Shown: positions 15,909 to 24,914, numbered from the stretch's first letter. The stretch is 64,000 bases of DNA from Mycolicibacterium confluentis (GCF_010729895.1 NZ_AP022612.1:372001-436000), one strand, 5' to 3'. The notes: generated by a model from the letters alone, not told the origin. A program made the numbers and translations.

Positions 15909-18470
15909 CTATGTCGCGGTGATCTCGGTTTCGATCGGGACCTGCAGCTGCGTAGCGATCGGGGTGTAAAGGTCTATGCCCTGTTCCGCTGTTCTCAACG
16001 ACAGAAGGAGCGCGTACCGGACTGGAAGATCCTTCCGATCGCTCCGGCCGTTGTTCTTCCACCAACCGCCGACTGGGAATACAGCGACTGAGTTGCAGCG
16101 CGCCAGCTCACTCCCGGATCCAGTCCACTCGTCCTGGTGGAGCGACCCGAGGTTGCGTTGCTGCTCCCCAAGAAGCCATCGGTCAGTCGTCGTTCCTCCG
16201 CCGGCTCCTCCGTCTTCCTGTACCTGCGCATCGCGGTTGATTCGGTTGATGAACTCCTGACGGGTCTCGACTGGGCCCTGGAGGTCGAAACGTAGCGAAT
16301 GTGAAGGGTAGGCGTACCGGTTGCGCCAGCCTCGACGCGAAGCTGATGGCTCGATGAAGTAGGAAAGGGTGATTCGCAGCCGCACATCTGCGGCGCCGAG
16401 TTCTTCAAGGGCCTCGCGTGGCCATGGCAACGTGTGGAGCCGGAATCGTCTCATTTGGAAGGCGGTGCCTTCGAACGGGACGAACTGGTCTTGAGTGACC
16501 AGAGTGACCGCCCGTCGCGAAGAGTTCAGCACTGCGTCCTCTGTCGGCACCCCCCAGCCGTAACGCCGCAATTGTTCGAGGCGCTTCTTCTTGCCCTGAG
16601 GCGGCTGGATCCGCTGATTCATCGCCGGTGTCCATTCCGCCTCGTGAGTCAACAACCCCCGGATCGACTCAGGCCAGTAGTCGGGGTATCTGCCCATCGC
16701 CAGCGCTGCGAGCCGCGCTGCTTGGGCCGTGGCGGCACTGGTTGCATTCGCGGACGTCAGTGCGATGTCGCTTGCATTTCCGGTGGAGCGCAAGGCGAGG
16801 ATCGGGAGCTTGTCCTCGAACATCTGCGCGCCATCGGTGAGAACGTTTCCTCCTTCCATGCAGATATCCGGCTTGATCGGTGCCTTCTGGTGTCTGAACA
16901 GCATTGATGTCCGACTGTGTGGCGACAATTCGCCCGCTTCGGCAAGCGGTTTCCAACCGGCATATTGGGGATGCTGGGGAGTTTTCGTTAGATCCGTATA
17001 CGCCCCAACTGTCAACGCATTCCACGCCTGTGCAGGATCTTCGATCGCAGACAGATCCGAGTTGTCCAGGTGGTCGGGGCGGTAGGTATCCACATTTCCC
17101 GCCGCGACGACGATTAGCCGTGATGCATCGGCGTCCGGCAGTGAGATGAGCCGGAACTGGTCACCGTCACGATCGGAATCAGTGCCAACGGCCAAAGCAT
17201 CGATCGCAGCCGACCACAAAGTGGGTTCGCCGGGGTTATCCGGCTCGGTGCTGAGGGTCAGCGCGAATACCCGCGGGCGATTGGCGGCAATTTCTGGCAG
17301 TGCCACGGCCTGCACAGTCGCACTGCCGTAGTCGATCGGATCCAAGGCTGCTTCGTCCGTGCCGGGCTCCATGCGTACCGATTCGAGGCGATGGCGCAAC
17401 CGGATAGGGTCACCATTCTGCAGGGCATCATCGAGGTCTCCGAACAGCGCGATACCGGCCATTGATGTGCCGTGCCCGTAGGGATTCACGTCCGTACCCG
17501 AAGTGCCGATGACCGTGTGCAAGTCGGCCTCGTCGAGAGATGGTGACAGAAGCACGTGCCGGCGAAACACCCCAGTGTCAAGATGGCAGACCGCCGGTGC
17601 ATCATCTTCAGCGGCAGTCACGCGCTCAGCGAGTTCGAGGACGTATTCTCCCTGCTCAGGGGCTGAGAGATCCTCGATTGTCTCGATGAACTCGGGCCGT
17701 CGGATCTCCGCTAGGGGCACCGCAGTGAACGGCAACGGCTGGAGTTCGGCCCAACTCGCTTCGATCCAAAAGACAGCGCGGTCGCGGAATCTGAACGAAC
17801 GCGACTGTAATCGGAGTTCGTGTACCGCAGCGTAGCCGTGGAGAGTGTCGACGTGTTCGCTAGCAGTGTCCAGCCAGAGTTCCCACCAATGCCGACCCCG
17901 TTGAGGAGGCTCGCCCTCTGAAGTCCAGAGGTCATCCAGAACTGCAGAACGGATGCGGGAGATGTTGGCTACCAGGTCTTGGTTCTTGGGCTGGCCTGTT
18001 CTTGTGTTCTCCGCGAGATAGTCCTCGAACAGCTTCATGAATGCTGGGCGGTGTTTGTCCGACACCCACACCGTCGCTCGCTCGGGCTGGGAATCAGTTG
18101 CCGGCCGCACCGACAGAAGCAGCCACCTTGGCTGCTTCGGCATCTTCGTATGTCTGGTTAGGCTGTTGAGGGAATCTAGTTTCAGCGGGTACGCAGCGCC
18201 TTCCCCCTCAAGCACGATGGTCGTGCCCTGCGCCCTGAGCTCATCGTCAGTGAACTCGGTGGCCATCCGTGCGGCCTCAGAGGCTGTGAACGACTCATCG
18301 AGTTCACCATTGAGCACCGCCCCATGGGTAGCGCGATCCACCTTGCGTCGTTTGCTGGGGCCGCCGCCTCCGTTCATGTAACGACTGAAGTCCTCAGAAG
18401 CCGCGTATCCCTGAACGTAGAGGTGGTCGTACTGTTCTCCCCCGGCAGTCGAGCTATCCCCTTCAGCCAA
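15909..18470 (-). CDS. ietS: IetS-like subtilisin-family serine protease
   Basis: An 853-residue S8 protease that works with the AAA ATPase encoded just before it. The catalytic triad is readable: D298 (HLDTGV), H333 (GHGTSMAG) and S578 (NATSAATA in place of GTSMAAP), with the oxyanion asparagine in VVAAGN. The N-terminal YDHLYVQGY and the RRKVDRATHG segment are conserved features of IetS-type subtilases. There is no signal peptide, so it acts in the cytoplasm. The start appears to be TTG at 18470, overlapping the end of ietA; the conserved N-terminus supports it over the ATG 31 codons later. IetAS pairs were first seen as a plasmid incompatibility locus and later as an anti-phage system; the target of the protease is unknown. 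Confidence 0.85.
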   Translation of the reverse strand: MAEGDSSTAGGEQYDHLYVQGYAASEDFSRYMNGGGGPSKRRKVDRATHGAVLNGELDESFTASEAARMATEFTDDELRAQGTTIVLEGEGAAYPLKLDSLNSLTRHTKMPKQPRWLLLSVRPATDSQPERATVWVSDKHRPAFMKLFEDYLAENTRTGQPKNQDLVANISRIRSAVLDDLWTSEGEPPQRGRHWWELWLDTASEHVDTLHGYAAVHELRLQSRSFRFRDRAVFWIEASWAELQPLPFTAVPLAEIRRPEFIETIEDLSAPEQGEYVLELAERVTAAEDDAPAVCHLDTGVFRRHVLLSPSLDEADLHTVIGTSGTDVNPYGHGTSMAGIALFGDLDDALQNGDPIRLRHRLESVRMEPGTDEAALDPIDYGSATVQAVALPEIAANRPRVFALTLSTEPDNPGEPTLWSAAIDALAVGTDSDRDGDQFRLISLPDADASRLIVVAAGNVDTYRPDHLDNSDLSAIEDPAQAWNALTVGAYTDLTKTPQHPQYAGWKPLAEAGELSPHSRTSMLFRHQKAPIKPDICMEGGNVLTDGAQMFEDKLPILALRSTGNASDIALTSANATSAATAQAARLAALAMGRYPDYWPESIRGLLTHEAEWTPAMNQRIQPPQGKKKRLEQLRRYGWGVPTEDAVLNSSRRAVTLVTQDQFVPFEGTAFQMRRFRLHTLPWPREALEELGAADVRLRITLSYFIEPSASRRGWRNRYAYPSHSLRFDLQGPVETRQEFINRINRDAQVQEDGGAGGGTTTDRWLLGEQQRNLGSLHQDEWTGSGSELARCNSVAVFPVGGWWKNNGRSDRKDLPVRYALLLSLRTAEQGIDLYTPIATQLQVPIETEITAT

Positions 18471-19431
18471 GGGTGGCCGCTCGACGAGCCTTCAGCGCCA
18501 CGATGATGTCCTCTCGCTCCACCTGCGACTCACCACGCATCAGCACAGCTTTGGCCGCCGATTCTGCGGCTTTGACGAGATCAGCATGGCTCAGCCCGTC
18601 GGTATATTCGCCGAGTTTGTTCAAATCTGTTTTCGCCGCCAGTGAGCCAAGGCGTCCCCGCATAACCGTGACCGCTTGACGCGCATCGGGCAGCGTGTAG
18701 ACGAGGACCATATCGAAACGGCGGAACAAGGCCTTGTCCAGGATGGCGCGGTGATTTGTTGCCGCGATAACGATCGACTCCGGGCTTGAATTCTCAAGGA
18801 AGACCAGAAATGAGTTGAGTATCCGGCGGGCCTCGCCCACATCGTTCCCCGAACGATCAGCGCCTAACGCATCGAACTCGTCGAATAGGTAGACCGCACG
18901 CTCAGCCGCTACGGCATCGAACACGACACGCAACTTCGCAGCAGTCTCACCCATGAACTTGCTAAGTAGGCCATCGAGGCGCACGGTGTACATCGGCAAA
19001 GAGAGTTCGGTCGCAAGCACCGATGCTGTCATCGTCTTGCCCGTTCCGGGCGGACCTTCCAGAAGCAGACGATGCGACGGCGCGAACCCATGTTCGAGAA
19101 GATTTTTCCTCTGACGCTGCTCTGCAAGGATCTGTTTGATCTGGGCAATGCGCTCGGTCGGGGCAACCAGTTCTCGCAGTTTGACTTGCGGATGCGAGAC
19201 TTCGACGAGCTCAGCGAGGTCGCCGCGGACACGGGGAAGCGCGGTAACGTTCGCCAAAGGCTTTCGTTCGCGCGACGAGTCCACGGCCTTCTTGATGTTC
19301 TCGGCAAGTACGTGATGCCCCTGCCGGGCTTCGCGCGCCGCGATCTGAAGTGCCACGGAGTAGAAGGCTGCATCGTCGCCTGCCGCATGATTTCGAACCA
19401 TCGCGGTGATGTGCTCACCGAGCCCAGCCAT
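18463..19431 (-). CDS. ietA: IetA-like AAA+ ATPase
   Basis: A 322-residue AAA+ ATPase of the FtsH/spastin-like group. The helical N-terminal region (about 1-90) is followed by Walker A GPPGTGKT at 126-133, Walker B VYLFDEFDAL near 182-191, sensor 1 IAATNH and an arginine-finger region ALFRRFD. Its stop codon lies within the start of the subtilase gene, so the two are co-translated. This ATPase-before-subtilase order is the IetAS arrangement. It may remodel or deliver substrates to the protease. No other gene is in the operon. Confidence 0.86.
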   Translation of the reverse strand: MAGLGEHITAMVRNHAAGDDAAFYSVALQIAAREARQGHHVLAENIKKAVDSSRERKPLANVTALPRVRGDLAELVEVSHPQVKLRELVAPTERIAQIKQILAEQRQRKNLLEHGFAPSHRLLLEGPPGTGKTMTASVLATELSLPMYTVRLDGLLSKFMGETAAKLRVVFDAVAAERAVYLFDEFDALGADRSGNDVGEARRILNSFLVFLENSSPESIVIAATNHRAILDKALFRRFDMVLVYTLPDARQAVTVMRGRLGSLAAKTDLNKLGEYTDGLSHADLVKAAESAAKAVLMRGESQVEREDIIVALKARRAATLG

Positions 19432-19591
19432 TTCGCCTCCCTCCGTCGCCGCTGATTAACGTGTCTCTGATGGTACGGTCCCACCCGCATCCGACACTTG
19501 ACGTCGGACGATTCGGGGTAGTCGGGTTCTCGACGGGCCTCCACCTGCCCTTACTCTCTCAAGTGACGTCTTTGCTTCCAATTCGGCAGGC

Positions 19592-21147
19592 TCAGCCGAT
19601 GTTCGCCCCCGCTGCAAGCTGCGACGCAAAGGTCGGACCGTGGTTGACGAGTGCATACCCACCAGCGAGGCCGCCTCGGCTGCAAATCGTCCGTCGTCGC
19701 CGCGCCTGCCGGTGAACCACGGCGCCGCTTCGATGACCCTTGCGTGGGACCAGACGGATAGCCGTGCGCGGCACTACGGCGGTAGGGAAGCGGCTGGATG
19801 AGTCGCCGTACACCGCTTGGCTACGTGACCACCGCCGCATGATCCGGCGGGCAGCGAGGTACGCGTCCTGGGTCACCTCCACGACGGTGACGGCTTTCTT
19901 GAGCCCGTACACGCCCCAGAACCGGCCCGGTCCTCGACCCAGCTGCCGCCACAGCTCGGGCACGATGTGCTGATATTCCTTGTCGCCGTCGACGTTTGGT
20001 GAGGAATGCTTACTGAAGTAGATCGCCAGCCGCTTCGGGTCGCAGGCCTTCAGTCCGTTACGTATGTCGATGCCAGTCCCGGCGAGCCGGTGCCGGGCCT
20101 TCTGCTCAGCGTCGGGGTGGTCGACGACCTGTGCCCACGTCTCGGACAACCATTGAGCGAGCCCCGGCCCGAGCGGCCTGGCGAGATCGGTGGCGCCATC
20201 CATAGATGAATGTGTGGAGCGCCGCGTCGCTGAAACTCCAGCTTCCAGATGTAACGGGCGGGTTCACCGTACTCACGTTGGAAGCGCTTGCGCCACAACA
20301 CCATATGCCGCTTCACGCTAGCTCCATCGGGTGCGACCACTTCCCAGTCGCCAGGGTAGGTGAGCGTGACCATGGCCGGAACGCGGCCGGATTCGACGAG
20401 TGGGCTGTAGTCGAGTTCAGCAAAGGTGCGGCACATCGAGGATCGCGATTTCCGGGACCACTCGGTGATGACAGCACCGGTCCCCGGCTGGTCGCGTTCC
20501 GTAGGACTCCGTCGTGTCATAGACACGACGGCCCGATGATCGTCCCCGGCAGCGAGATCGTCCTTGACTCGAAGCTCGGCATCGTCAACGTCACGTTGAT
20601 GATGGCTAACGGCCCGTTCGGCGGTCTTCTCGGCACGAACAGGATTGGTCCAACTGAGTCGCACAACACCAGGGCCTACAGTGATGCGAAACCGTCCGGA
20701 TTCCGGCTCCACCCCGCGACGGGCAGGGCCAGACGCCCACGGTGGTGCCGGTTCGAACAGCGCTGCGGCTGCGGTGACCATCTCGGGCGTCGGGAACCGC
20801 AGCCCCAATGCGTCGATCGCGCGCAGCTCGCCCGTCGAGATCCCGTCGTGCACCGACTCGCGGACATTTTCGGCACATATAACAAGCCCGCCGGCCGCGG
20901 CCGGGTTGAGGCCGGGTGCCGCGGTCGATGTCCGGCCGACCGCTGGCGCTCTCCCGCCCTGCGGCCTGGCGGCCTCGGGCGCTCGCGACCTCCCGTCCAC
21001 CGAGGCACCTGCGGAACCGAGCCCGAACGGCGGTTCATCTGGTGCCGATGAACCGCCCTCCGATGGAGTCGAGTCGGTGGCTGATGATGCGATGCTGGGC
21101 ATCGGGGTGCCTGCTCCCCGGAGCCGCTGAGTCCGCCCACAACGCAT
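19592..21147 (-). pseudogene. rep: Frameshifted rolling-circle-type replication initiator (RepSA-like)
   Basis: Two minus-strand frames together make one actinomycete Rep protein. The upstream frame (21147 down to about 20160) carries FAELDY, VPAMVTLTYPGDW, WKLEFQRRGAPHIHLWM, with the HUH-like histidines, and the downstream frame (about 20200-19592) carries WLSETWAQVVDHP, DPKRLAIYFSKH with the expected tyrosine, and YGLKKA. The junction is a one-base frame change at roughly 20150-20195, so the full protein is not made unless frameshifting occurs. It ends 160 bp before ietA and starts about 150 bp inside attR. In pSAM2 rep precedes xis; this displaced copy may be the relic of another AICE. The exact N-terminus is uncertain. 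Confidence 0.8.
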
Positions 21148-21292
21148 GCGGCGGCACGACCGCTCCTGGTCAGGAGCGCAAGCACCGTGTCCGGTTTATG
21201 TCCGTTCGTCGGACAGACCTGATGCGTCAGCGCAGCTCAATGCGGCGCATACGACGCACAGAATCAAATAAACCGCAGGTCAGTGGCTATCC

Positions 21293-21343
21293 CGTCCGCC
21301 TGAAAAGCGGAAGGTCGCCGGTTCGATCCCGGCCCTGGCCACC
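21293..21343 (+). repeat. attR: 51-bp direct repeat of tRNA-Phe 3' half
   Basis: Identical to 5648-5698 and in the same orientation; flanking bases differ on both sides. Right boundary of the AICE. Confidence 0.93.
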
Positions 21344-21519
21344 TTTAAAGCCACCTGCTGACAGGTGGTTTTCCTCGTTTCTGGGGCGCCCCTGTCCAGG
21401 CCATCCGCCACATAGTCACCCGGCTTCCTTATTGACTTGACTAGGCCTCAAGGCGACACCGATGTGTCGGGTCTGCGGACCCGCTCCGCGTCCTTCTTTT
21501 TCTTCTCCTTCTCCGGGGC

Positions 21520-21550
21520 CAACTATAGTTGTGTTACTCTAACTTTAGTT
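21520..21550. promoter_or_regulatory. Tandem palindromic operators before the nucleotidyltransferase gene
   Basis: CAACTATAGTTG is a perfect 12-bp palindrome (21520-21531), and AACTTTAGTT (21541-21550) is a near copy exactly 20 bp further on, about two helical turns. Both lie within 50 bp of the start of a protein with a winged helix, so autoregulation is likely. Confidence 0.7.
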
Positions 21551-21566
21551 GGAGAGGGCACCGATC

Positions 21567-22205
21567 ATGCAGCTGAACAGGCCGTTCGCCACGGTGACGC
21601 CGACCCTCGACGGCGACGTGCTCGCCGTCCTGGCGAGTGCAGACGTCCCTTTCACGATCGGCCAGGTCCGGCGCATCCTGACCCATGCGTCGGGGGAGGG
21701 CATCCGCAAGGTCCTCAACCGCCTCACCTCACAGGGCGTGGTGCAGCACGACGAGGTGGGCCGGACTCACACCTACCGCCTCAACACCGAGCACCTCGCG
21801 GCCGAGCCCATCATGGCGCTGTCGCGGCTGAACTCCACGTTCCTCAGTCGCCTCGAACAGCATCTGGACAGGTGGGGGTCGACGCTGCGCTACGCCGCGG
21901 TGTTTGGATCCGCCGCGACTGGGCGCATGAGGCTCGACAGCGACATCGACTTGTTCCTGGTGCGCGCCGCTGGCTCGGGCGACGACGTGGACGACGTGTG
22001 GGAGCAGCGGTTGACCGAACTCGCCCGACTGGTCACCGCGTGGACCGGCAATGACGGCCGCATCGTCGAGTACACCGAGGGTGAGTTCCACGCTGCGGCC
22101 GCCGCCGGTGAGCCTCTGTTCGATGACGTGTCGAAGCAGGGCCTGACCGTCGCGGGGACAAGGGCTTGGTTCAACGCGCAGCTCCGCTCGGCAAGGAGGT
22201 CCTGA
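21567..22205 (+). CDS. wHTH-nucleotidyltransferase (MNT-type antitoxin-like)
   Basis: A 212-residue protein: winged helix at about 15-75 (IGQVRRILTHASGEGIRKVLNRL), then a minimal nucleotidyltransferase with G114-S115 and D126-I-D128 (GSAATGRMRLDSDIDLF). MNT proteins paired with HEPN toxins AMPylate and silence them; the added DNA-binding domain here would allow autoregulation through the two operators upstream. The start at ATG 21567 is chosen because GGAGAGGG precedes it; the open frame starts at TTG 21549. The stop overlaps the next start (TGATG). Confidence 0.82.
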   Translation: MQLNRPFATVTPTLDGDVLAVLASADVPFTIGQVRRILTHASGEGIRKVLNRLTSQGVVQHDEVGRTHTYRLNTEHLAAEPIMALSRLNSTFLSRLEQHLDRWGSTLRYAAVFGSAATGRMRLDSDIDLFLVRAAGSGDDVDDVWEQRLTELARLVTAWTGNDGRIVEYTEGEFHAAAAAGEPLFDDVSKQGLTVAGTRAWFNAQLRSARRS

Positions 22206-22591
22206 TGGCGGGGCAACGCAACTGTGACTCCGTGGTCACCGCGGGGCGCCTGTCCAAGGCGAATGAGTTCTTCGCCGCCGCGGAACATCTCGGGGAGGAG
22301 ATGCCCAACGCCGCCGGGGACCTGTACGTGGACGCGGGTATCGCCGCCTCGGACGTCATCTGCTGCGTGCGCCTCGGCGTGCACTCCAACACCGGCAACC
22401 ACAGCGAGGCCGTTGCATTGCTCAAGCGGGCGGACGGCGGATCCGAGCGGCACCTGAACACCCTGCTCAACTTGAAGAGCAAGGCTGCCTACACGCATCA
22501 GGACGTGACCGCCGCGGAGTTGAAGAAGATGAACCGCGCGGCGGAGCAGTTGGTCGAGGCGGCCAGGCAAGCAGTGGCCGCTCGGGGGTAG
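22205..22591 (+). CDS. HEPN-like helical protein, partner of the nucleotidyltransferase
   Basis: A 128-residue all-helical protein. AKEFF-like N-terminal helix (SKANEFFAAAEHL), AGIAASDVICCVRLG, a loop with SNTGNHSEAVALL, and KSKAAYTHQDVTAAELKKMNRAAEQLVEAA fit the HEPN-like group often found next to nucleotidyltransferases. The usual HEPN RNase motif R-4/6x-H is not evident, so toxic RNase activity is uncertain. AAGGAGG lies just before the ATG, which overlaps the upstream stop. Confidence 0.65.
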   Translation: MAGQRNCDSVVTAGRLSKANEFFAAAEHLGEEMPNAAGDLYVDAGIAASDVICCVRLGVHSNTGNHSEAVALLKRADGGSERHLNTLLNLKSKAAYTHQDVTAAELKKMNRAAEQLVEAARQAVAARG

Positions 22592-22616
22592 TTCGGGGCA
22601 TTGCGCCGCCGTTCTT

Positions 22617-22652
22617 GCGGAAGGTCGCCGGTTCGATCCCGGCCTGGCCACC
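22617..22652 (+). repeat. Third, shortened att copy (tRNA-Phe 3' end)
   Basis: GCGGAAGGTCGCCGGTTCGATCCCGG then CCTGGCCACC. It matches the 3' part of attL/attR except for one missing C in the acceptor stem, and it lacks the anticodon-loop part. Same orientation. It closes a 1.3-kb slot after attR that holds the nucleotidyltransferase/HEPN pair. Confidence 0.85.
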
Positions 22653-23265
22653 TCACTGGATTCACCCTCTCTTTCTGCCGTCCGCAGTCGGATATCCCGC
22701 GGACACACATCCGCGCCTCCCCTTATGAATTCGCGCAATCGGCCGTCGTTAGACGAGTTCTGTTTGCTGCGCTCCTCCACGGCAGGCGCCGATTGTGAAT
22801 GGCCTGAAACCGTGAAACCCTGAAATGCATTGTGCTGCAGTGGATTCTGTGCTGAAACGATGCGCTGGCGCCAGGCGGCGGACCACGGTTATCTGCCCCC
22901 AGTGTCTAGCAGATGACGTCATCAGCAAACAGATTGGGCGGGTTGGCAAATTTGTCGGCCACCGGCGCCTTTCCGAGCGGCGCGTGTGGGAATGCTGTTA
23001 TTAGCAAACGGAGGTGGCCCGGGCGCGCACAGTGAATGATTGCACACTGGGAAAAATATCCCCCTGCGTGTAAATCGCATCTCACCTGCGGATAGTGCTC
23101 CTTCTTAGGTCATGTGACCAACCCTTTCGCCCTGATGGTGTGTCCGAGAAGCCTGACAACATCGGTTGACTTACGCGTCACAGCTATGTTCACTGACAGG
23201 CGGACTCGTTCCCTACTCCGGAGTCAGTCCGCGAGTGGGTCGCCGTGGAGAGGAATGCAGGCAAC
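22653..23265. other. Gene-free stretch right of the mobile region
   Basis: About 610 bp of less GC-rich sequence with no gene I can support. It holds a perfect 12-bp palindrome GATGACGTCATC at 22912-22923 and probably the promoter of the ankyrin gene. The last part before 23266 includes GGAGAGG, a plausible ribosome site. Confidence 0.5.
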
Positions 23266-23676
23266 ATGTTCAGCTACGACGCGCTGAGGGGGCGTGAACG
23301 CAGGGAACTGGTCGAGTTGGCTGCCGAACACACAGGTCGCCTCGACGAGAAGGATGTGGATGGCAAGACGGTCGTGCACTGCGCGGTCGACGCCAACGAC
23401 GTCGAGGTGGTCGAGGTCCTGCTGGAGTCCGGCGCGGCCATGGAGGCTCGGGACCGCTGGGGCAATACGGCCCTGTGGCGAGCGGTCTACCAACTGCCCG
23501 AGAGCGTGGACATGGTGACCGCGCTCCTGGACGCCGGCGCGGACCCCGATGCGGCCAACAACCACGGCGCCACACCCCGACAGTTGGCCGCCAAATACGC
23601 CGACGAGTATCCGGCGTTGGGGGAGTTGGTGCGGCGGATGGGCGAATCCGTCGATGTCGGCGACGAGGTCGCCTGA
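23266..23676 (+). CDS. Ankyrin-repeat protein
   Basis: A 136-residue cytoplasmic protein with three ankyrin repeats: DGKTVVHCAVDANDVEVVEVLLESGA, DRWGNTALWRAVYQ...MVTALLDAGADPD, and NNHGATPRQLAAKY. A small protein-binding scaffold. The start at ATG 23266 is chosen by the GGAGAGG upstream; GTG 23245 is possible. Its TGA overlaps the ATG of the following regulator gene (TGATG), so the two are co-translated and may work together, for instance the ankyrin protein modulating the regulator. Confidence 0.8.
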   Translation: MFSYDALRGRERRELVELAAEHTGRLDEKDVDGKTVVHCAVDANDVEVVEVLLESGAAMEARDRWGNTALWRAVYQLPESVDMVTALLDAGADPDAANNHGATPRQLAAKYADEYPALGELVRRMGESVDVGDEVA

Positions 23677-24827
23677 TGACGGCCGCCGCGGGAACCACAT
23701 CCGGCGAGGCGTTGCGCGGACTGATCATCACCGCGCTGGCGGACCGCAGTGAGCCCATCTCGACCAGCGAGCTGCGGCGCAGCCTCGCCGCACAGTTCAA
23801 CGTCTACGTCATGACCGAGACGATGTACCGAGGCCTCGCCATTCTCGAGCGCCGGGGTCAGGTCGCCAAGCTCGACAACGACGGCCGCCGAGCCAGGTGG
23901 GTGTTGCGCGCCGACACCGCGCTGTCCGAACAGGACGTCGTGCCCGCCGTGTCGACGGCACATGCCGCCAGACCACTGCGCAACGCGAGCGACTGCGTCA
24001 AACTCGTCGGCCTCGACGGGACCCTGCTGCACATGAACCAGCGCGGCTGCCAGACGCTGGGCCTGCCGCTCGACGAGACCGATTTCGGGATGCCCTGGTT
24101 GGAGCTGTTGCCGTCGAGTATCCGCGGCGCGGGGATGCGGGCCCTGCAGACCGCCGCGGGCGGCACCCGCACCGAGTTCATCGGGAAGACCGTCGGTGCC
24201 TTCGGCGAGCCCACCTTCTGGCAGAACTCCCTGACTCCGGTCGCCGACGACGACGGACGCGCGGGCGAAATCCTGTGCCTGTCCCGCGACGTCACCGACG
24301 CGATCGCCGATCGCGCCACGCGGCGGCTGGGCGCGGCGAAACCCGCCGCTTCGGGGAGCCGCCGTCGTGCTCCTTCGCTTCCGGGCGGGAAGCCCATGAT
24401 CGAGTTGGCGGGGACATTCCAACAGCGGCTCAACGCGCTCTTCGCGGGCGTGCAGGCGCCGGATCGCGGCGGCTACAGCAACAGCGAGGTGGTCACCGGG
24501 CTGGCGGCCAGGGGTGTGCACATCTCGGGTCCCTACCTGTCGCAGCTTCGGGCGGGTCTGCGTGAGCGGCCGTCGGAGTCGATATCGGGGGCGCTGTGCG
24601 ACTTCTTCGGCGTGCGCGCGGTCTATCTGGCGGCGGAGTATCGGATCAGCGACCTGCCCTACCTGACGCGGTTGATCAGCGACCTCAGATGGCTCGCGTT
24701 GGCGCACGACCCCGACGTGCGGCGGCTCACCAGCCTGGTGCTCGATCTCGGTGAGAACCATCGTGAGGAGCTCTTCGGGCATCTCGCTGGACGCGCCGTC
24801 GACACGGACATCGCGCAGACGCCCTGA
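23676..24827 (+). CDS. wHTH-PAS-EspR-like HTH regulator
   Basis: A 383-residue three-part protein. Residues about 10-75 form a PadR/winged-helix-like domain (SELRRSLAAQFNVYVMTETMYRGLAIL). Residues about 105-215 are a PAS-type sensor (KLVGLDGTLLHMNQRGCQTLG ... EILCLSRDVTD). Residues about 245-330 match the XRE-type helix-turn-helix of mycobacterial EspR-like proteins (FQQRLNALFAGV, GVHISGPYLSQLR, CDFFGVRAVYL). Having two DNA-binding domains either side of a sensor is unusual. It is translationally coupled to the ankyrin gene. The signal and targets are unknown. Confidence 0.78.
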   Translation: MTAAAGTTSGEALRGLIITALADRSEPISTSELRRSLAAQFNVYVMTETMYRGLAILERRGQVAKLDNDGRRARWVLRADTALSEQDVVPAVSTAHAARPLRNASDCVKLVGLDGTLLHMNQRGCQTLGLPLDETDFGMPWLELLPSSIRGAGMRALQTAAGGTRTEFIGKTVGAFGEPTFWQNSLTPVADDDGRAGEILCLSRDVTDAIADRATRRLGAAKPAASGSRRRAPSLPGGKPMIELAGTFQQRLNALFAGVQAPDRGGYSNSEVVTGLAARGVHISGPYLSQLRAGLRERPSESISGALCDFFGVRAVYLAAEYRISDLPYLTRLISDLRWLALAHDPDVRRLTSLVLDLGENHREELFGHLAGRAVDTDIAQTP

Positions 24828-24914
24828 CCGGATCCGCGTGGCAAAGCGCGGCGGCGCGTCCTCAAAAGGTGGCCCCTGTGCGACCGTTCCAACTGAACAT
24901 GCAACAGTAACCCC

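Larger units (their letters stand above)
5648..21343. mobile_element. pSAM2-type actinomycete integrative and conjugative element (AICE)
   Basis: About 15.7 kb between two identical 51-bp att repeats, the left one inside tRNA-Phe. The backbone families are those of pSAM2: tyrosine integrase, Xis, FtsK/SpoIIIE-like TraSA, Pra activator, GntR/KorSA repressor, Nudix (Pif-like) protein and a RepSA-type initiator. Pra, Tra, Xis and Int overlap or abut, forming one leftward operon. The unusual points are that Rep is not next to Xis, lies alone beside the right att and is frameshifted, and that about 9 kb between Nudix and Rep is defence cargo plus an IS256 insertion. Excision may still be possible because Int, Xis and both att copies are intact; replication and transfer probably are not. 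Confidence 0.88.
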
